Notes: generated from the sequence alone by a model not told the origin. Positions 51,942 through 60,363 are shown, counted from the first letter of the stretch. The stretch is DNA of 64,000 nt from Paracoccus indicus (GCF_003056335.1 NZ_PYWA01000002.1:310001-374000); one strand, 5' to 3'. Program-made: numbers and translations.

Positions 51942-54900
51942 ATGGGCAATGATGAGATCATTGGATTGGGGAGCATTGGGTTGTCTATCAAGGAATTTAC
52001 AGAGCGCTGGAAAGCATCTGGGGGTAGTGAGCGGGCGAATTTTCAGCAGTTCGCAATTGAGTTAACCCAGCTTTTGAACGTCCCAGCGCCCAAACCGGCA
52101 ACAGCAGACTCGCAGAACGACGATTACCGCTTCGAGCGGCCCGTTACATTTATTCACACTGGGGCACAGTCGCGCGGTTTCATCGACCTCTACAGGCGCG
52201 GGTGCTTTGTTATGGAGGCGAAGCAGGGCACCGGCCAATCTACCCAGACCGACGAAGACCAACTGTCCCTCATATCCGACCTGCCCAAGATACAGCGTCA
52301 GGGGCACGGAGTGAGGGGGTCAAGGCGGTGGGATGACACAATGCTGCGGGCCAAGAACCAAGCCGACGGCTATGCCCGCGCCGTTGCTCGAAGCGATGGC
52401 TGGCCCCCATTCTTGATCATTGCGGACGTAGGCCATGTGCTGGAAGTCTACGCTGATTTCAGCGGCCAAGGCCAAGGCTATACCCAGTTCCCTGACGGTG
52501 CCCGCTATCGCATAACGCTGGACGACCTGAACGACCCTAAGACAGTTGAACGCCTCAGGGCGATCTGGACCGATCCCCATTCACTGGACCCCGCCAAAAT
52601 CAGTGCCGAAGTTACACGCGGTGTCGCCAACCAACTTGCAGCACTTGGCCGTTCATTTGAGGGGCAGGGGCACCGGCCAGAGGACGTGGCGCGTTTCCTG
52701 ATGCGCTGTCTGTTCACGATGTTCGCAGAAGACGTGCATCTGATCCCACCGGATTCCTTCAAAGACCTGCTGATCAAGCTCCGGGGGCATCCGGAACACG
52801 CAGCACCAGCCCTGCAAAGTTTGTGGGAGACGATGAATACGGGCGGCTTCTCTCCCACCCTGACATGCGACTTGAAGCGGTTTAACGGGGGGCTATTCAA
52901 GAACGCTTCCGCATTGCCACTTTCCGAGGTCCAGCTGTCTCTGTTGATCACGGCTGCACAGCATGACTGGAAAGAGGTTGAGCCTGCGATATTCGGCACT
53001 CTGCTGGAACGCGCCCTGTCGCCCAAAGATCGGCACAAGCTGGGCGCACATTACACGCCCCGTGCTTACGTCGAACGGCTAGTTAAGCCGACCGTCATCG
53101 AACCCTTGCGGGCCGATTGGATGGCCGTTCAGGGGGCCGCTCTGACGCTGGTGAACCAAGGCAAGGACAAAGAGGCCTTGGCCGAGGTTGAGGCTTTCCA
53201 CCGCCGCCTGTGCGAAATCCGTGTGCTGGACCCTGCCTGCGGGTCGGGCAACTTCCTTTACGTCGCGCTTGAACTGATGAAACGCCTGGAGGGAGAGGTC
53301 ACGGCACTGATGGCCGATTTGGGGCAGGATCAGGTCGCGCTGTCACTGGCGGGCCATACGGTGGACCCCCATCAGTTCTTGGGAATCGAGTTGAACCCTT
53401 GGGCCGCTGCGGTGGCGGAACTGGTGCTGTGGATCGGATACCTGCAATGGCACTTCCGCACCCACGGCAAGGCCAGCCCCGCCGAACCCGTCTTGCGCGA
53501 CTTCAAGAACATCGAAAACCGGGACGCAGTGCTGACGTGGGAGGCGATGACACCCCGGTTGGACGAAGCAGGCCAGCCCGTCACCCGCTGGGACGGCGAG
53601 ACGATGATCACCAGCCACATCACCGGCCAGCCTATACCCGACCCGGATGCACGGGTGCGTGTCCCTGACTATTCAAACCCGAAATCTGCTAAGTGGCCCG
53701 AGGCTGATTTCATCGTCGGCAACCCGCCTTTCATCGGGGCCAGCCGGATGCGGGACGCACTTGGCGATGGCTATGCAGAGGCGCTGTGGAAGGCCTACCC
53801 CAAGATGCCCCATAGCGCCGACTTCGTCATGTTCTGGTGGGAAAAGGCCGCTCTTGCGACCCGCGCCTACAGGTCTGCGACCGACAAGGCGAAGGCCAAG
53901 GGCTGCCGCCGCATGGGCTTCATCACAACCAACTCTCTGCGTCAGACCTTTAACCGCCGTGTGCTGGAACCGCACCTGAACGACCGCAAGACGCCGCTGT
54001 CGCTGCTGTTCGCCGTGCCGGATCATCCGTGGGTGGATGCTGGGGATGGCGCGGCTGTGCGGATCGCAATGACGGTGGCAGGGCCGGCGAGTGAGCCGGG
54101 GCGGTTGTTGACGATCATCAATGAGACAAGAGGTGAGCAGGAAGCAGAGGGCCGCCAAGTCTCGTTTTCGATTGAGAAGGGCAAAGTGTTTGCCAATTTG
54201 CGATTGGGTGCGGATGTTGCGGGAGCGGTGCCTTTAAAAGCGAATGAAGGTCTAGCTCATATGGGCGTGAAGCTACATGGTACTGGGTTCTTAGTGTCGA
54301 ACGAACAAGCCAAAACGCTTGCATTAGACGCGCCGGAGAAACTAGACGACCACCTCAAGCGCTTTTTCAACGGACGGGATTTGGCCCAAAGTTCGCGAGG
54401 GGTATTCGTAATCGACTTGTTTGGGTTAAGTTTGCAAGACGCGCAGGCCCACTTTCCACAGTTAGTCCAACACCTAATGGATCATGTGAAACCTGACCGC
54501 GCTGCAAAGGCTGGAAATTCCAAAGATGCTGCAAAGTACGCTGAAGAATGGTGGTTGTTCGGTAAGACCCGCCCGGAACTCAGGACTGCAGTTGCAAAAC
54601 TTCGCAGGCATATTGGCACTACTCGAACCGCCAAGCATCGCATCTTTCAGATGCTCCCAGATGATTGCCTTACCGAAAGCGAGATCATCAATATCACAGT
54701 CGATGACCAATCAATTATGGCGACTTTGTCTTCGCGATACCACATCACATGGTCTCTTGCTGCTGGCGGAACTTTAGAAGATCGACCACGCTATAACCAT
54801 TCCGTTTGTTTCTTGCCCTTCCCCTTCCCGACACCCACGGATGCCCAGACCGCCACTCTCCGCAGCCTAGGCGAACAACTCGACGCGCATCGCAAGGACC

Positions 54901-55460
54901 GGCTGGCGGCGCATCCCAAGCTGACCCTGACCGGCCTCTACAATTTGCTGGAAAAAGTCCGGGCCGGGACGAAGATCGAAGGGAAGGATAAGGAGGTCTA
55001 TGACCAAGGCCTCGTTGGCATCCTTCGTGATCTTCACGACCGCATCGACGTAGCCGTGGCAGAGGCCTATGGCTGGCCTGCGGACCTGTCCGACGACGAC
55101 ATCCTTCACCGCCTTGTGGACCTGAACCGGGAACGGGCCGCTGAGGAGGCGACAGGCCTGATCCGCTGGCTGCGCCCGGACTATCAGAACCCCGATGGCA
55201 AGGCAGTCGCGACAAAGGCAGGCCAAGGCGCAATGGACCTTGGGATCGCTGCTGCGACCACTAAGACGCCGTGGCCGAAGACCTTGCCCGACCAATTGTC
55301 TGCCGTTCAGCGCAAGCTGGGTGAGCTTGGCATCGCGACCCCGGAACAGATCGCCCGCCAGTTCGCCAGAGGCCGTGCCACGACCGTGCAGCCCCTGCTT
55401 GAAAGCCTGACCGCGCTGGGACAAGCTCGCATGTTCGAAGATGGCAGGTTCGCCGCCTAG
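51942..55460 (+). CDS. MmeI-like (type IIL) bifunctional restriction endonuclease-methyltransferase
   Basis: 1172 residues. A PD-(D/E)xK nuclease site lies near the N terminus (D82, E92 and K94 in GFIDLYRRGCFVMEAKQG). A helical spacer follows, then an N6-adenine methylase with motif I DPACGSGNF (D430) and catalytic NPPF (N594), and a C-terminal target-recognition region. Such single-chain enzymes cut and protect the same site without partner subunits. ATG 51942 is preferred to the TTG at 51918; neither has a clear ribosome site. Bases about 54120-54800, encoding the recognition region, are visibly more AT-rich than the rest. Confidence 0.85.
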   Translation: MGNDEIIGLGSIGLSIKEFTERWKASGGSERANFQQFAIELTQLLNVPAPKPATADSQNDDYRFERPVTFIHTGAQSRGFIDLYRRGCFVMEAKQGTGQSTQTDEDQLSLISDLPKIQRQGHGVRGSRRWDDTMLRAKNQADGYARAVARSDGWPPFLIIADVGHVLEVYADFSGQGQGYTQFPDGARYRITLDDLNDPKTVERLRAIWTDPHSLDPAKISAEVTRGVANQLAALGRSFEGQGHRPEDVARFLMRCLFTMFAEDVHLIPPDSFKDLLIKLRGHPEHAAPALQSLWETMNTGGFSPTLTCDLKRFNGGLFKNASALPLSEVQLSLLITAAQHDWKEVEPAIFGTLLERALSPKDRHKLGAHYTPRAYVERLVKPTVIEPLRADWMAVQGAALTLVNQGKDKEALAEVEAFHRRLCEIRVLDPACGSGNFLYVALELMKRLEGEVTALMADLGQDQVALSLAGHTVDPHQFLGIELNPWAAAVAELVLWIGYLQWHFRTHGKASPAEPVLRDFKNIENRDAVLTWEAMTPRLDEAGQPVTRWDGETMITSHITGQPIPDPDARVRVPDYSNPKSAKWPEADFIVGNPPFIGASRMRDALGDGYAEALWKAYPKMPHSADFVMFWWEKAALATRAYRSATDKAKAKGCRRMGFITTNSLRQTFNRRVLEPHLNDRKTPLSLLFAVPDHPWVDAGDGAAVRIAMTVAGPASEPGRLLTIINETRGEQEAEGRQVSFSIEKGKVFANLRLGADVAGAVPLKANEGLAHMGVKLHGTGFLVSNEQAKTLALDAPEKLDDHLKRFFNGRDLAQSSRGVFVIDLFGLSLQDAQAHFPQLVQHLMDHVKPDRAAKAGNSKDAAKYAEEWWLFGKTRPELRTAVAKLRRHIGTTRTAKHRIFQMLPDDCLTESEIINITVDDQSIMATLSSRYHITWSLAAGGTLEDRPRYNHSVCFLPFPFPTPTDAQTATLRSLGEQLDAHRKDRLAAHPKLTLTGLYNLLEKVRAGTKIEGKDKEVYDQGLVGILRDLHDRIDVAVAEAYGWPADLSDDDILHRLVDLNRERAAEEATGLIRWLRPDYQNPDGKAVATKAGQGAMDLGIAAATTKTPWPKTLPDQLSAVQRKLGELGIATPEQIARQFARGRATTVQPLLESLTALGQARMFEDGRFAA

Positions 55461-55794
55461 GAATGCTGGGTCAGGCGGCTGGTCAAATCCCCGCAAGGGT
55501 GGCCACCGCCTTGGCATTCCCAGTCATCATCCGTGATCGTATCTGCCTCTTGGATTCACGGGTGTTTCGCCTGCTTGAATGGTGGCTCGCATACGTCGTC
55601 TTGCGAATTAACGCCCCCCATTGCAAGGAGCCGAACACCCCAGCGTTCACCCGCCGAGGTGACAGAGGACCAAACGGGTCGCCGATGATCCTGAAGCACC
55701 ATGCCTTGGCTTCCTGGCATCACGGTGGCGGGGGCCGCTGAAGGCTACTGCCTCTAGCACAATCTTCATCACTCAACTCAGCAATCCAGAAACC
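55461..55794. other. Gene-poor stretch after the restriction-modification gene
   Basis: An open frame of 92 codons (55463-55741) starts 2 bases after the stop but has no ribosome site, odd composition and no recognisable motif, so I do not call it. The stretch also holds one copy of a short repeat (55605-55637). Confidence 0.5.
55605..55637 (+). repeat. Short island repeat, copy 1
   Basis: Shares GAATTAA, two mismatches, CCCCCCATTGCAA and a looser GCCGAA(A)CA end with 56819-56850. Nature unknown. Confidence 0.5.
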
Positions 55795-55823
55795 AACCGT
55801 TGGCCAAGTCGCCAGCGGTTTTT
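55795..55823 (+). terminator. Rho-independent terminator downstream of the restriction-modification gene
   Basis: Ten-base stem AACCGTTGGC with GCCAGCGGTT (one G-U), 6-base loop, then TTTTT. Confidence 0.8.
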
Positions 55824-55854
55824 CATCTTTATCCCTCAAGAAAGGACGTGACCT

Positions 55855-56439
55855 ATTCCGAAATCGTCACAATCCCCCTCCGAATGCCCAAGATGTAGCA
55901 TCACTTTCATCAAGAAACGCAGCAACCAGCGTTACTGTGGGAAGGCTTGTCAGGCAGCGGCAAGTAGGAATTCTAACCGTGGCAGTCGCAAGTATGAGGC
56001 ACGACAGCGAAACCGATACCATTACAATCGCGCCAAATGGCTGTGCTACGACCTGCACAGGATGGCGCCAACGGCTCAGATGCAATTTCTCGGTCAACTC
56101 ATCCTAGCAGCAAGAGATTTTGATGCACATCTGAGAAATATATTCACAGCCCCAAAGCTCTTAGGGGCTAGCCGAACCTCAAGCATTGGCAAGTGTGGTT
56201 CTGCGGACAAGGATCTGGCGATCTACAATATTTCCAAACTGGCACATTCATATTGCAAAGCACGGTGGGGCTTCGATGTGAAGAGGGCCATCAAGGCCGA
56301 TGTGCCACTGCCTGACAACCCTCAGCCCACATATGTTGCAGGAACTAGGATGGCGATCCCACCACCGCCCGCCATGCCTCAGGGTTGGGATTATCGTCAA
56401 TTGCTTGGTGCAAAGTGGCAGGCCAACGAGACCCGATAG
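55855..56439 (+). CDS. Zinc-ribbon protein without a standard start codon
   Basis: The open frame runs from after a TGA at 55849-55851 to 56439. Codons before the first ATG (56062) clearly encode protein: C-P-R-C, 14 residues, then C-G-K-A-C, a zinc-ribbon as found at the N terminus of small phage or island proteins, followed by a basic Asn/Arg/Tyr-rich stretch. No ATG, GTG or TTG precedes the ribbon in frame. ATT 55855, eight bases after AAAGGA, is the only candidate start; otherwise the gene has lost its beginning. The C-terminal 125 residues match no family I know. 194 residues if ATT is used. Confidence 0.5.
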   Translation: MPKSSQSPSECPRCSITFIKKRSNQRYCGKACQAAASRNSNRGSRKYEARQRNRYHYNRAKWLCYDLHRMAPTAQMQFLGQLILAARDFDAHLRNIFTAPKLLGASRTSSIGKCGSADKDLAIYNISKLAHSYCKARWGFDVKRAIKADVPLPDNPQPTYVAGTRMAIPPPPAMPQGWDYRQLLGAKWQANETR

Positions 56440-56540
56440 AGCAAAACTGCAATCCACCCTCCGCACATATATGGTAAAAGCTAAAGGGAAAGCTACAGGG
56501 GCACATTGGTTCTTACTTGAAGTGCCATAGCTTCTAACCT

Positions 56541-56588
56541 GCCTCCCTGCCTCCCTGCCTCCCTGCCTCCCTGCCTCCCTGCCTCCCC
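56541..56588. repeat. Octamer tandem repeat (GCCTCCCT), six units
   Basis: Five perfect copies of GCCTCCCT followed by one GCCTCCCC. Such short pure repeats change copy number by slippage. It lies about 100 bases after the zinc-ribbon gene and not in a convincing coding frame. Confidence 0.9.
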
Positions 56589-56818
56589 GTCTTACCCACC
56601 CTCCAACTTGGACCGGAACGGTGCAGGCTAATCGAGGAGATGTATGAAGCGCGAACTCTCTCCCTTCCATACATCTTGCCTCGTGTCCTCCGGACTACAA
56701 AGACCCTGAACGGGAATGGAAACCGTAGGCCTGTTGCGAAGCAGGATCAGAGCCATGCAGCACACGATCAATGTGGATCATATGCGGCCCAAGGCGATGC
56801 CTCAGATCTTCCGTAGCG

Positions 56819-56850
56819 GAATTAAGACCCCCCATTGCAATAGCCGAAAC
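56819..56850 (+). repeat. Short island repeat, copy 2
   Basis: Near copy of 55605-55637, same orientation, 1.2 kb apart. Confidence 0.5.
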
Positions 56851-56928
56851 AAATTCCCCTCCCGTCTTGTCGATCTGCGACGCGATGGGGGTGGGGTATT
56901 CATGATAAACCTAGAAGGATAGCGACCC

Positions 56929-57102
56929 ATGAAAATAGACGAGAACCAAGTTTGCCAAACGGCCCTTCATATTCTGAAAGAAAGACTGGATCGTCTTTCG
57001 CGCGAAAAAGTGCAGGCCGAAAAGGCTTTGCTGCGACTGCGGGGCTTGATGAAAAAGGTGAAGGAGCTGGAAGATGAAAGGAACAAAGCCATAGGCATAT
57101 AG
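56929..57102 (+). CDS. Small coiled-coil protein
   Basis: 57 residues starting MKIDENQVCQTALHIL. AGAAGGA precedes the ATG at proper distance. Residues 15-52 are charged with Leu/Ala at heptad spacing (LKERLDRLSREKVQ, LLRLRGLMKKVKELEDE), so a dimeric coiled coil is likely. No family recognised. It stands alone between the octamer repeat and the res-like region; codons are less GC-biased than in the core genome. Confidence 0.6.
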   Translation: MKIDENQVCQTALHILKERLDRLSREKVQAEKALLRLRGLMKKVKELEDERNKAIGI

Positions 57103-57613
57103 GTCCGCCGCGTTCACTAGCGGTATTACAGAGCATACAGACTGGTTTTGGGTCGCATATTTGAAAGCCCTATCGCTATAGCGGCTGGGCGCAATTTACC
57201 CCCACCACCGGTCTGCATCCGATGAATGGCCTGTAATCTCACGCAAGCTTGGGGTCTGCTTCGCTTCCTTGCTCCGCATCGCCCAGCGTCGGATGGCTGT
57301 TTTGTGGACAGGGTGGGGATGGTTGCTATCCAAGTTGCATCAATCTTTGAAACGAGAACCCAAAGGTCAAGCTGACAGCCCCCGCGCCCGATGCCGCAAC
57401 GTCGTCCTCTATTCTTCGGCGATCAGGCGGAGCTCATATGATTGCCGCTATCGGGTCGGCGATACAGTTTTCTATGCGGGATGAGACAACTATAGGGCTT
57501 CGGCTATCGCTTGGGATAGCTACAGATACTGTCTGCTATTAGCACGAACACGACAAGCGGTTGCCTTACTTGACAATCAGGGGTGTGGCGATGCGTCGAA
57601 GTAATCTGGGCTG
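57103..57613. other. Non-coding island stretch
   Basis: I see no supported gene. A 71-codon frame (57269-57484) lacks a ribosome site and motif. Short hairpins occur around 57505-57530. The nearby resolvase suggests the remains of a transposon. Confidence 0.5.
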
Positions 57614-57698
57614 TGTCCGATAGGGGTATATTCTAAACGAACAGTTCAATCGGACGCTTTACTTGTCTCAATAGGGTTGACTTGAGGGTTTTCGGACA
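57614..57698. other. Candidate res recombination site of the resolvase
   Basis: Several TGTCCGATA-like half-sites occur in opposite orientations: TGTCCGATA at 57614, ATCGGAC at 57649-57655, TGTCTCAATA at 57664 and TTTTCGGACA at 57689-57698. The last pair spans 35 bases, near the 34 bp of Tn3-type subsite II. The array ends 38 bases before the resolvase start. Confidence 0.5.
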
Positions 57699-57736
57699 TG
57701 ATGTTTTCAAGGTCTAAACCCAAAAAGGACAGTTTG

Positions 57737-58285
57737 ATGAAGACCTATGGCTATGCCCGCGTATCGACCACTGACCAAGATTTGACGATCCAACGTGACG
57801 CACTGATGGCAGCCGGGTGCGAGGTGATCCGCGAAGAGAAGCGCAGCGGAACCAAGATGGAAGGGCGCGACGAATTGCAAACCTTGCTGGAGTTCATGCG
57901 AGATGGCGACACACTGGTCGTCACCCGCCTTGATCGCCTTGCCCGGTCGATGGACGACCTAACCACGATCATTCGCCAGCTACAGGACAGAGGTGTCACA
58001 CTTCGTGCGACCGAACAGCCTGTCGATACGGGCAGTGCCGCGGGGAAGGCATTCTTCCAGATGCTTGGGGTCTTCGCAGAGTTCGAAACCAATCTCCGAA
58101 AAGAACGGCAAATGGAAGGGATCGCCAAAGCCAAAGCAAAAGGTATCTATACCGGACGGAAGCCATCAATTGATGGGGACAAGATCAGAGCACTACAAGC
58201 AGAGGGCGTTGGACCTGCCCAGATTACCAAACGCTTGGGTATCGCGCGGTCCAGTGTTTACCGGTGCCTGTCTGGAACAGCTTGA
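57737..58285 (+). CDS. Serine recombinase, TnpR/Hin resolvase type
   Basis: 182 residues, full length. Catalytic Ser in YARVSTTDQDL, DR pair in VTRLDRLARSMDDL, a long E helix region (MLGVFAEFETNLRKERQMEGIAKAKAKG, read in parts) and a C-terminal helix-turn-helix (GVGPAQITKRLGIARSSVYRCL). Resolvases excise or invert DNA between res or similar sites. AAAAGGACAG precedes ATG 57737. No transposase gene accompanies it, so it may be a remnant or a domesticated island resolvase. Confidence 0.92.
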   Translation: MKTYGYARVSTTDQDLTIQRDALMAAGCEVIREEKRSGTKMEGRDELQTLLEFMRDGDTLVVTRLDRLARSMDDLTTIIRQLQDRGVTLRATEQPVDTGSAAGKAFFQMLGVFAEFETNLRKERQMEGIAKAKAKGIYTGRKPSIDGDKIRALQAEGVGPAQITKRLGIARSSVYRCLSGTA

Positions 58286-58367
58286 TTGCAGGCCTCCTAT
58301 ACACCGACCAGGAGGGCGCATTGCGCAGCCCTGCGTGTCATTGAATTTGTCTTATCGTGGTGGCGCT

Positions 58368-59891
58368 TCAGACCTGAATGTGCGGAAGCTTTTGGATTTC
58401 GCGCCACAACGCCCTGATTGAAGTGTCGCCATATTCGGATGACGCCCGTCCATCCTCGTAACCTTGGATTTCATCAAGATATTCAATACCGATGCCGACG
58501 TCCCGTCCCAACGTATTGAAGCGATGCCTCCATCCATGATTGGGCTGCACGTTGCCTTTGACACCTACATCATTTCTGACCCACTGGCCGACCTTCCCGC
58601 CAGCAGCTTGCGCACGTTCAACAGGATCAGCCGCTTTGCCACGATGCGGGGCGGTGGAATAGAACACAGGCCCGGGTTTCAGGGATTGGAATAGGTCGGG
58701 AAGCCCCATCTCTATCAGTTGAGGGTGTATCGGCACGACACGGTAAGAGCCGGATTTCACCGACCCAGCGTCTGGAGTGATGCGCAAACAGGGAATGCCT
58801 AACGTCACGATGAGGTCTTCTGCCCGCATCTGCATTACTTCTGTGATCCTTGCGCCTGTGAACGCGCAAATCCAAGGCCCCCAGCGAATGGCCCGCTTAT
58901 TCAAATCCGAACGTCGGCCAAGGGTCGATGGATCAGCCAGCGCGGCCTTAAGAATTGCCTGCGCTTCCGCATCCGTGAAACCTTTGGACCGCGTTCTGAG
59001 GGCTTTGCTGTATGGTTCTTTCACGTCGGCAGCCGGGTTCACTGACAGCTTCTGCTTTTCCACAGCAATGCGGAAGATCACCTTGACCGCAGCAAGGTAT
59101 TTCTGGCTGACAGTGCGCCCCGATAGCCCCTGTTCGTGCCTGAGATGGCTGCACCAATCTGCGATATTGATCGGCCCAACGCGCAACGCGTCGTCATGCC
59201 CAAGATATGTAATCAGCGATTCAACCTTGTGCCGGAAGTCCGATGCGGTTCGGGGTGATTTACCATCAGAAAGGTGGTCGCGCTCCCACGCCCTGAATAG
59301 ATCGCTGATGCTTACAGCCGCGTTGTTGGTAGCCTCTGGACGTTCCCACTCTGGAAACCTGTTCGCGGCAGGATCAGGGCTATAGTTGCCATCTGCTCGT
59401 TTCTTTTGTTGAGCCGCTCACTGAACCGCCGTGCGGTGTATTTCACCGATCAAGCGATCATAGCTTGCAGAGTCAGCGTTCAGACCCTTTTCGGCAAGCA
59501 GACGGTCGGCTGTGCCACCATACCAATTGCGTAGAGTATCGGACGAGTAGGCGACGCGGTCATGTAATTTTTCCATCGTCATCCAGAAGGACGGCTCGCC
59601 CGGTTCATCCTCCAGCATCGCCATGTAGTCGCGGTATTCTTCGCCTGCGATAGCTACAAGCTGCTTATGGGGAATTGCCTGTGGGCCTGTGCGGGCTGCC
59701 TGCCACTGCATTCGGAGCGCCTCCAACTCAACAGGGAAGCGTTCCTTGGCAACCTTTGGGTCCTTGGTCCCAAGCGTTTTCTTGACGTGGGATTTGCCAA
59801 GCTGCGCCACCAGATCGGACGGAACTCTGGCGTTCAAATAGTAGACGCCGGTTTTCGGGTGCTTCGTGGGTCTGGGCATTCCAAGGGCCAT
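58368..59891 (-). pseudogene. Tyrosine integrase interrupted by an in-frame TGA
   Basis: One continuous frame of 508 codons from ATG 59891 (ribosome site GAGGTG) to TGA 58368, broken only by TGA at 59418-59420 (codon 158, context CAG TGA GCG). The N-terminal part has PKTGVYYLNARVPSDLV typical of the DUF6538-type integrase start; the C-terminal part keeps Arg in GARITEVM, His-x-x-Arg in HGWRHRF and Tyr in SSEYGDTS. A single point change or readthrough is the simplest explanation. A shorter product could start from TTG 59186. Confidence 0.85.
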
Positions 59892-59945
59892 GTTGACCAC
59901 CTCTGTATACCACCGAGGGGTCATCAAGTCTCTGATTTAACACAA

Positions 59946-59970
59946 GTTATTCAAAATATTGGAGAATAAC
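59946..59970. repeat. Inverted repeat abutting attR
   Basis: GTTATTC and GAATAAC, perfect 7-base arms with an 11-base AT-rich spacer, ending at the first base before the tRNA CCA. It may be an integrase or excisionase site or a makeshift terminator of the tRNA. Confidence 0.45.
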
Positions 59971-59996
59971 TGGTGCTGTGAGAGAGGATTGAACTC
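59968..59996. repeat. attR: 29-bp repeat inside tRNA-Thr
   Basis: Right-hand copy of the island boundary repeat, covering the last 26 bases of the tRNA plus three adjoining bases; identical to 51749-51777. Confidence 0.9.
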
Positions 59997-60045
59997 TCGA
60001 CCTCACCCTTACCAAGGGTGTGCTCTACCACTGAGCTACCACAGC
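59971..60045 (-). tRNA. tRNA-Thr (anticodon GGT), island attachment site
   Basis: 75 nt with encoded CCA. Acceptor GCTGTGG pairs with TCACAGC (last pair G-T), anticodon loop CTTGGTAAG, T arm GAGAGTTCAATCCTCTC. The gene is intact because the island reproduces its 3' end. Confidence 0.96.
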
Positions 60046-60183
60046 ATCGTTGGAGGGGCGTTTAACCAATGCCCCAAGTGGCTGCAAGAGCATTTTCGAA
60101 TTTTTTCCAGATTTTGCCGATTGCCCCCCGCTAGGCTTTGCGTTTGCTGGACTGCGACGCTGGCGGGCGCTAACAGATGAACC

Positions 60184-60363
60184 ATGACGGATCGACGCAA
60201 AGACAAATCTGCCCCGGAAAGCCGCGATGATCGCCTGCGACAGGCGTTGCGCGCGAATCTGGCGCGCCGCAAGGCGCAGGCGAGGGCGCGTGCGGACGAT
60301 TCGGAACCCGATAACAAGGCCGCCATTGAAACGGCCGACAAGACAGGCAAGGACGACAGCTGA
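60184..60363 (+). CDS. Small basic protein upstream of murA
   Basis: 59 residues: [18 protein letters not shown], a helix [18 protein letters not shown] and an acidic tail. Its TGA overlaps the murA ATG by one base, so it is probably translated with murA. Its function is unknown; highly charged, no membrane segment or Cys. Confidence 0.7.
   Translation: MTDRRKDKSAPESRDDRLRQALRANLARRKAQARARADDSEPDNKAAIETADKTGKDDS

Larger units (their letters stand above)
56440..56928. other. Gene-poor stretch with octamer repeat
   Basis: Holds the octamer tandem repeat (56541-56588) and the second short island repeat (56819-56850). A 58-codon frame at 56640-56816 has GAGGAG directly abutting its ATG, too close for a ribosome site, and no known motif; a 68-codon frame at 56716-56922 likewise has no support. 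I call neither. Confidence 0.5.
51749..59996. mobile_element. Integrative genomic island in tRNA-Thr(GGT)
   Basis: About 8.2 kb bounded by 29-bp direct repeats, the right one being the 3' end of tRNA-Thr. A tyrosine integrase gene lies next to the tRNA, as in most tRNA-targeted islands. Cargo: an MmeI-like restriction-modification gene, a zinc-ribbon ORF, a coiled-coil ORF and a serine resolvase. Stretches of non-coding sequence are longer and more AT-rich than the flanking chromosome. The integrase is broken by one in-frame TGA, so self-excision is doubtful. Confidence 0.88.

Noticed and set aside
51918..55460. BREX PglX or DISARM methylase
   Set aside because: No other BREX or DISARM genes are present, and the N-terminal D...ExK nuclease motif fits the self-contained MmeI type better.
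55463..55741. 92-codon ORF after the restriction-modification gene
   Set aside because: No ribosome site, no recognisable motif, atypical composition, and it contains the short island repeat.
56541..56588. CRISPR-like array
   Set aside because: Units are 8 bases without spacers and no cas genes are present.
57269..57484. 71-codon ORF
   Set aside because: No ribosome site and no coherent hydrophobic or motif pattern.
59418..59420. Selenocysteine at the integrase TGA
   Set aside because: Integrases are not selenoproteins and no SECIS-like hairpin is apparent just after the codon; mutation is simpler.
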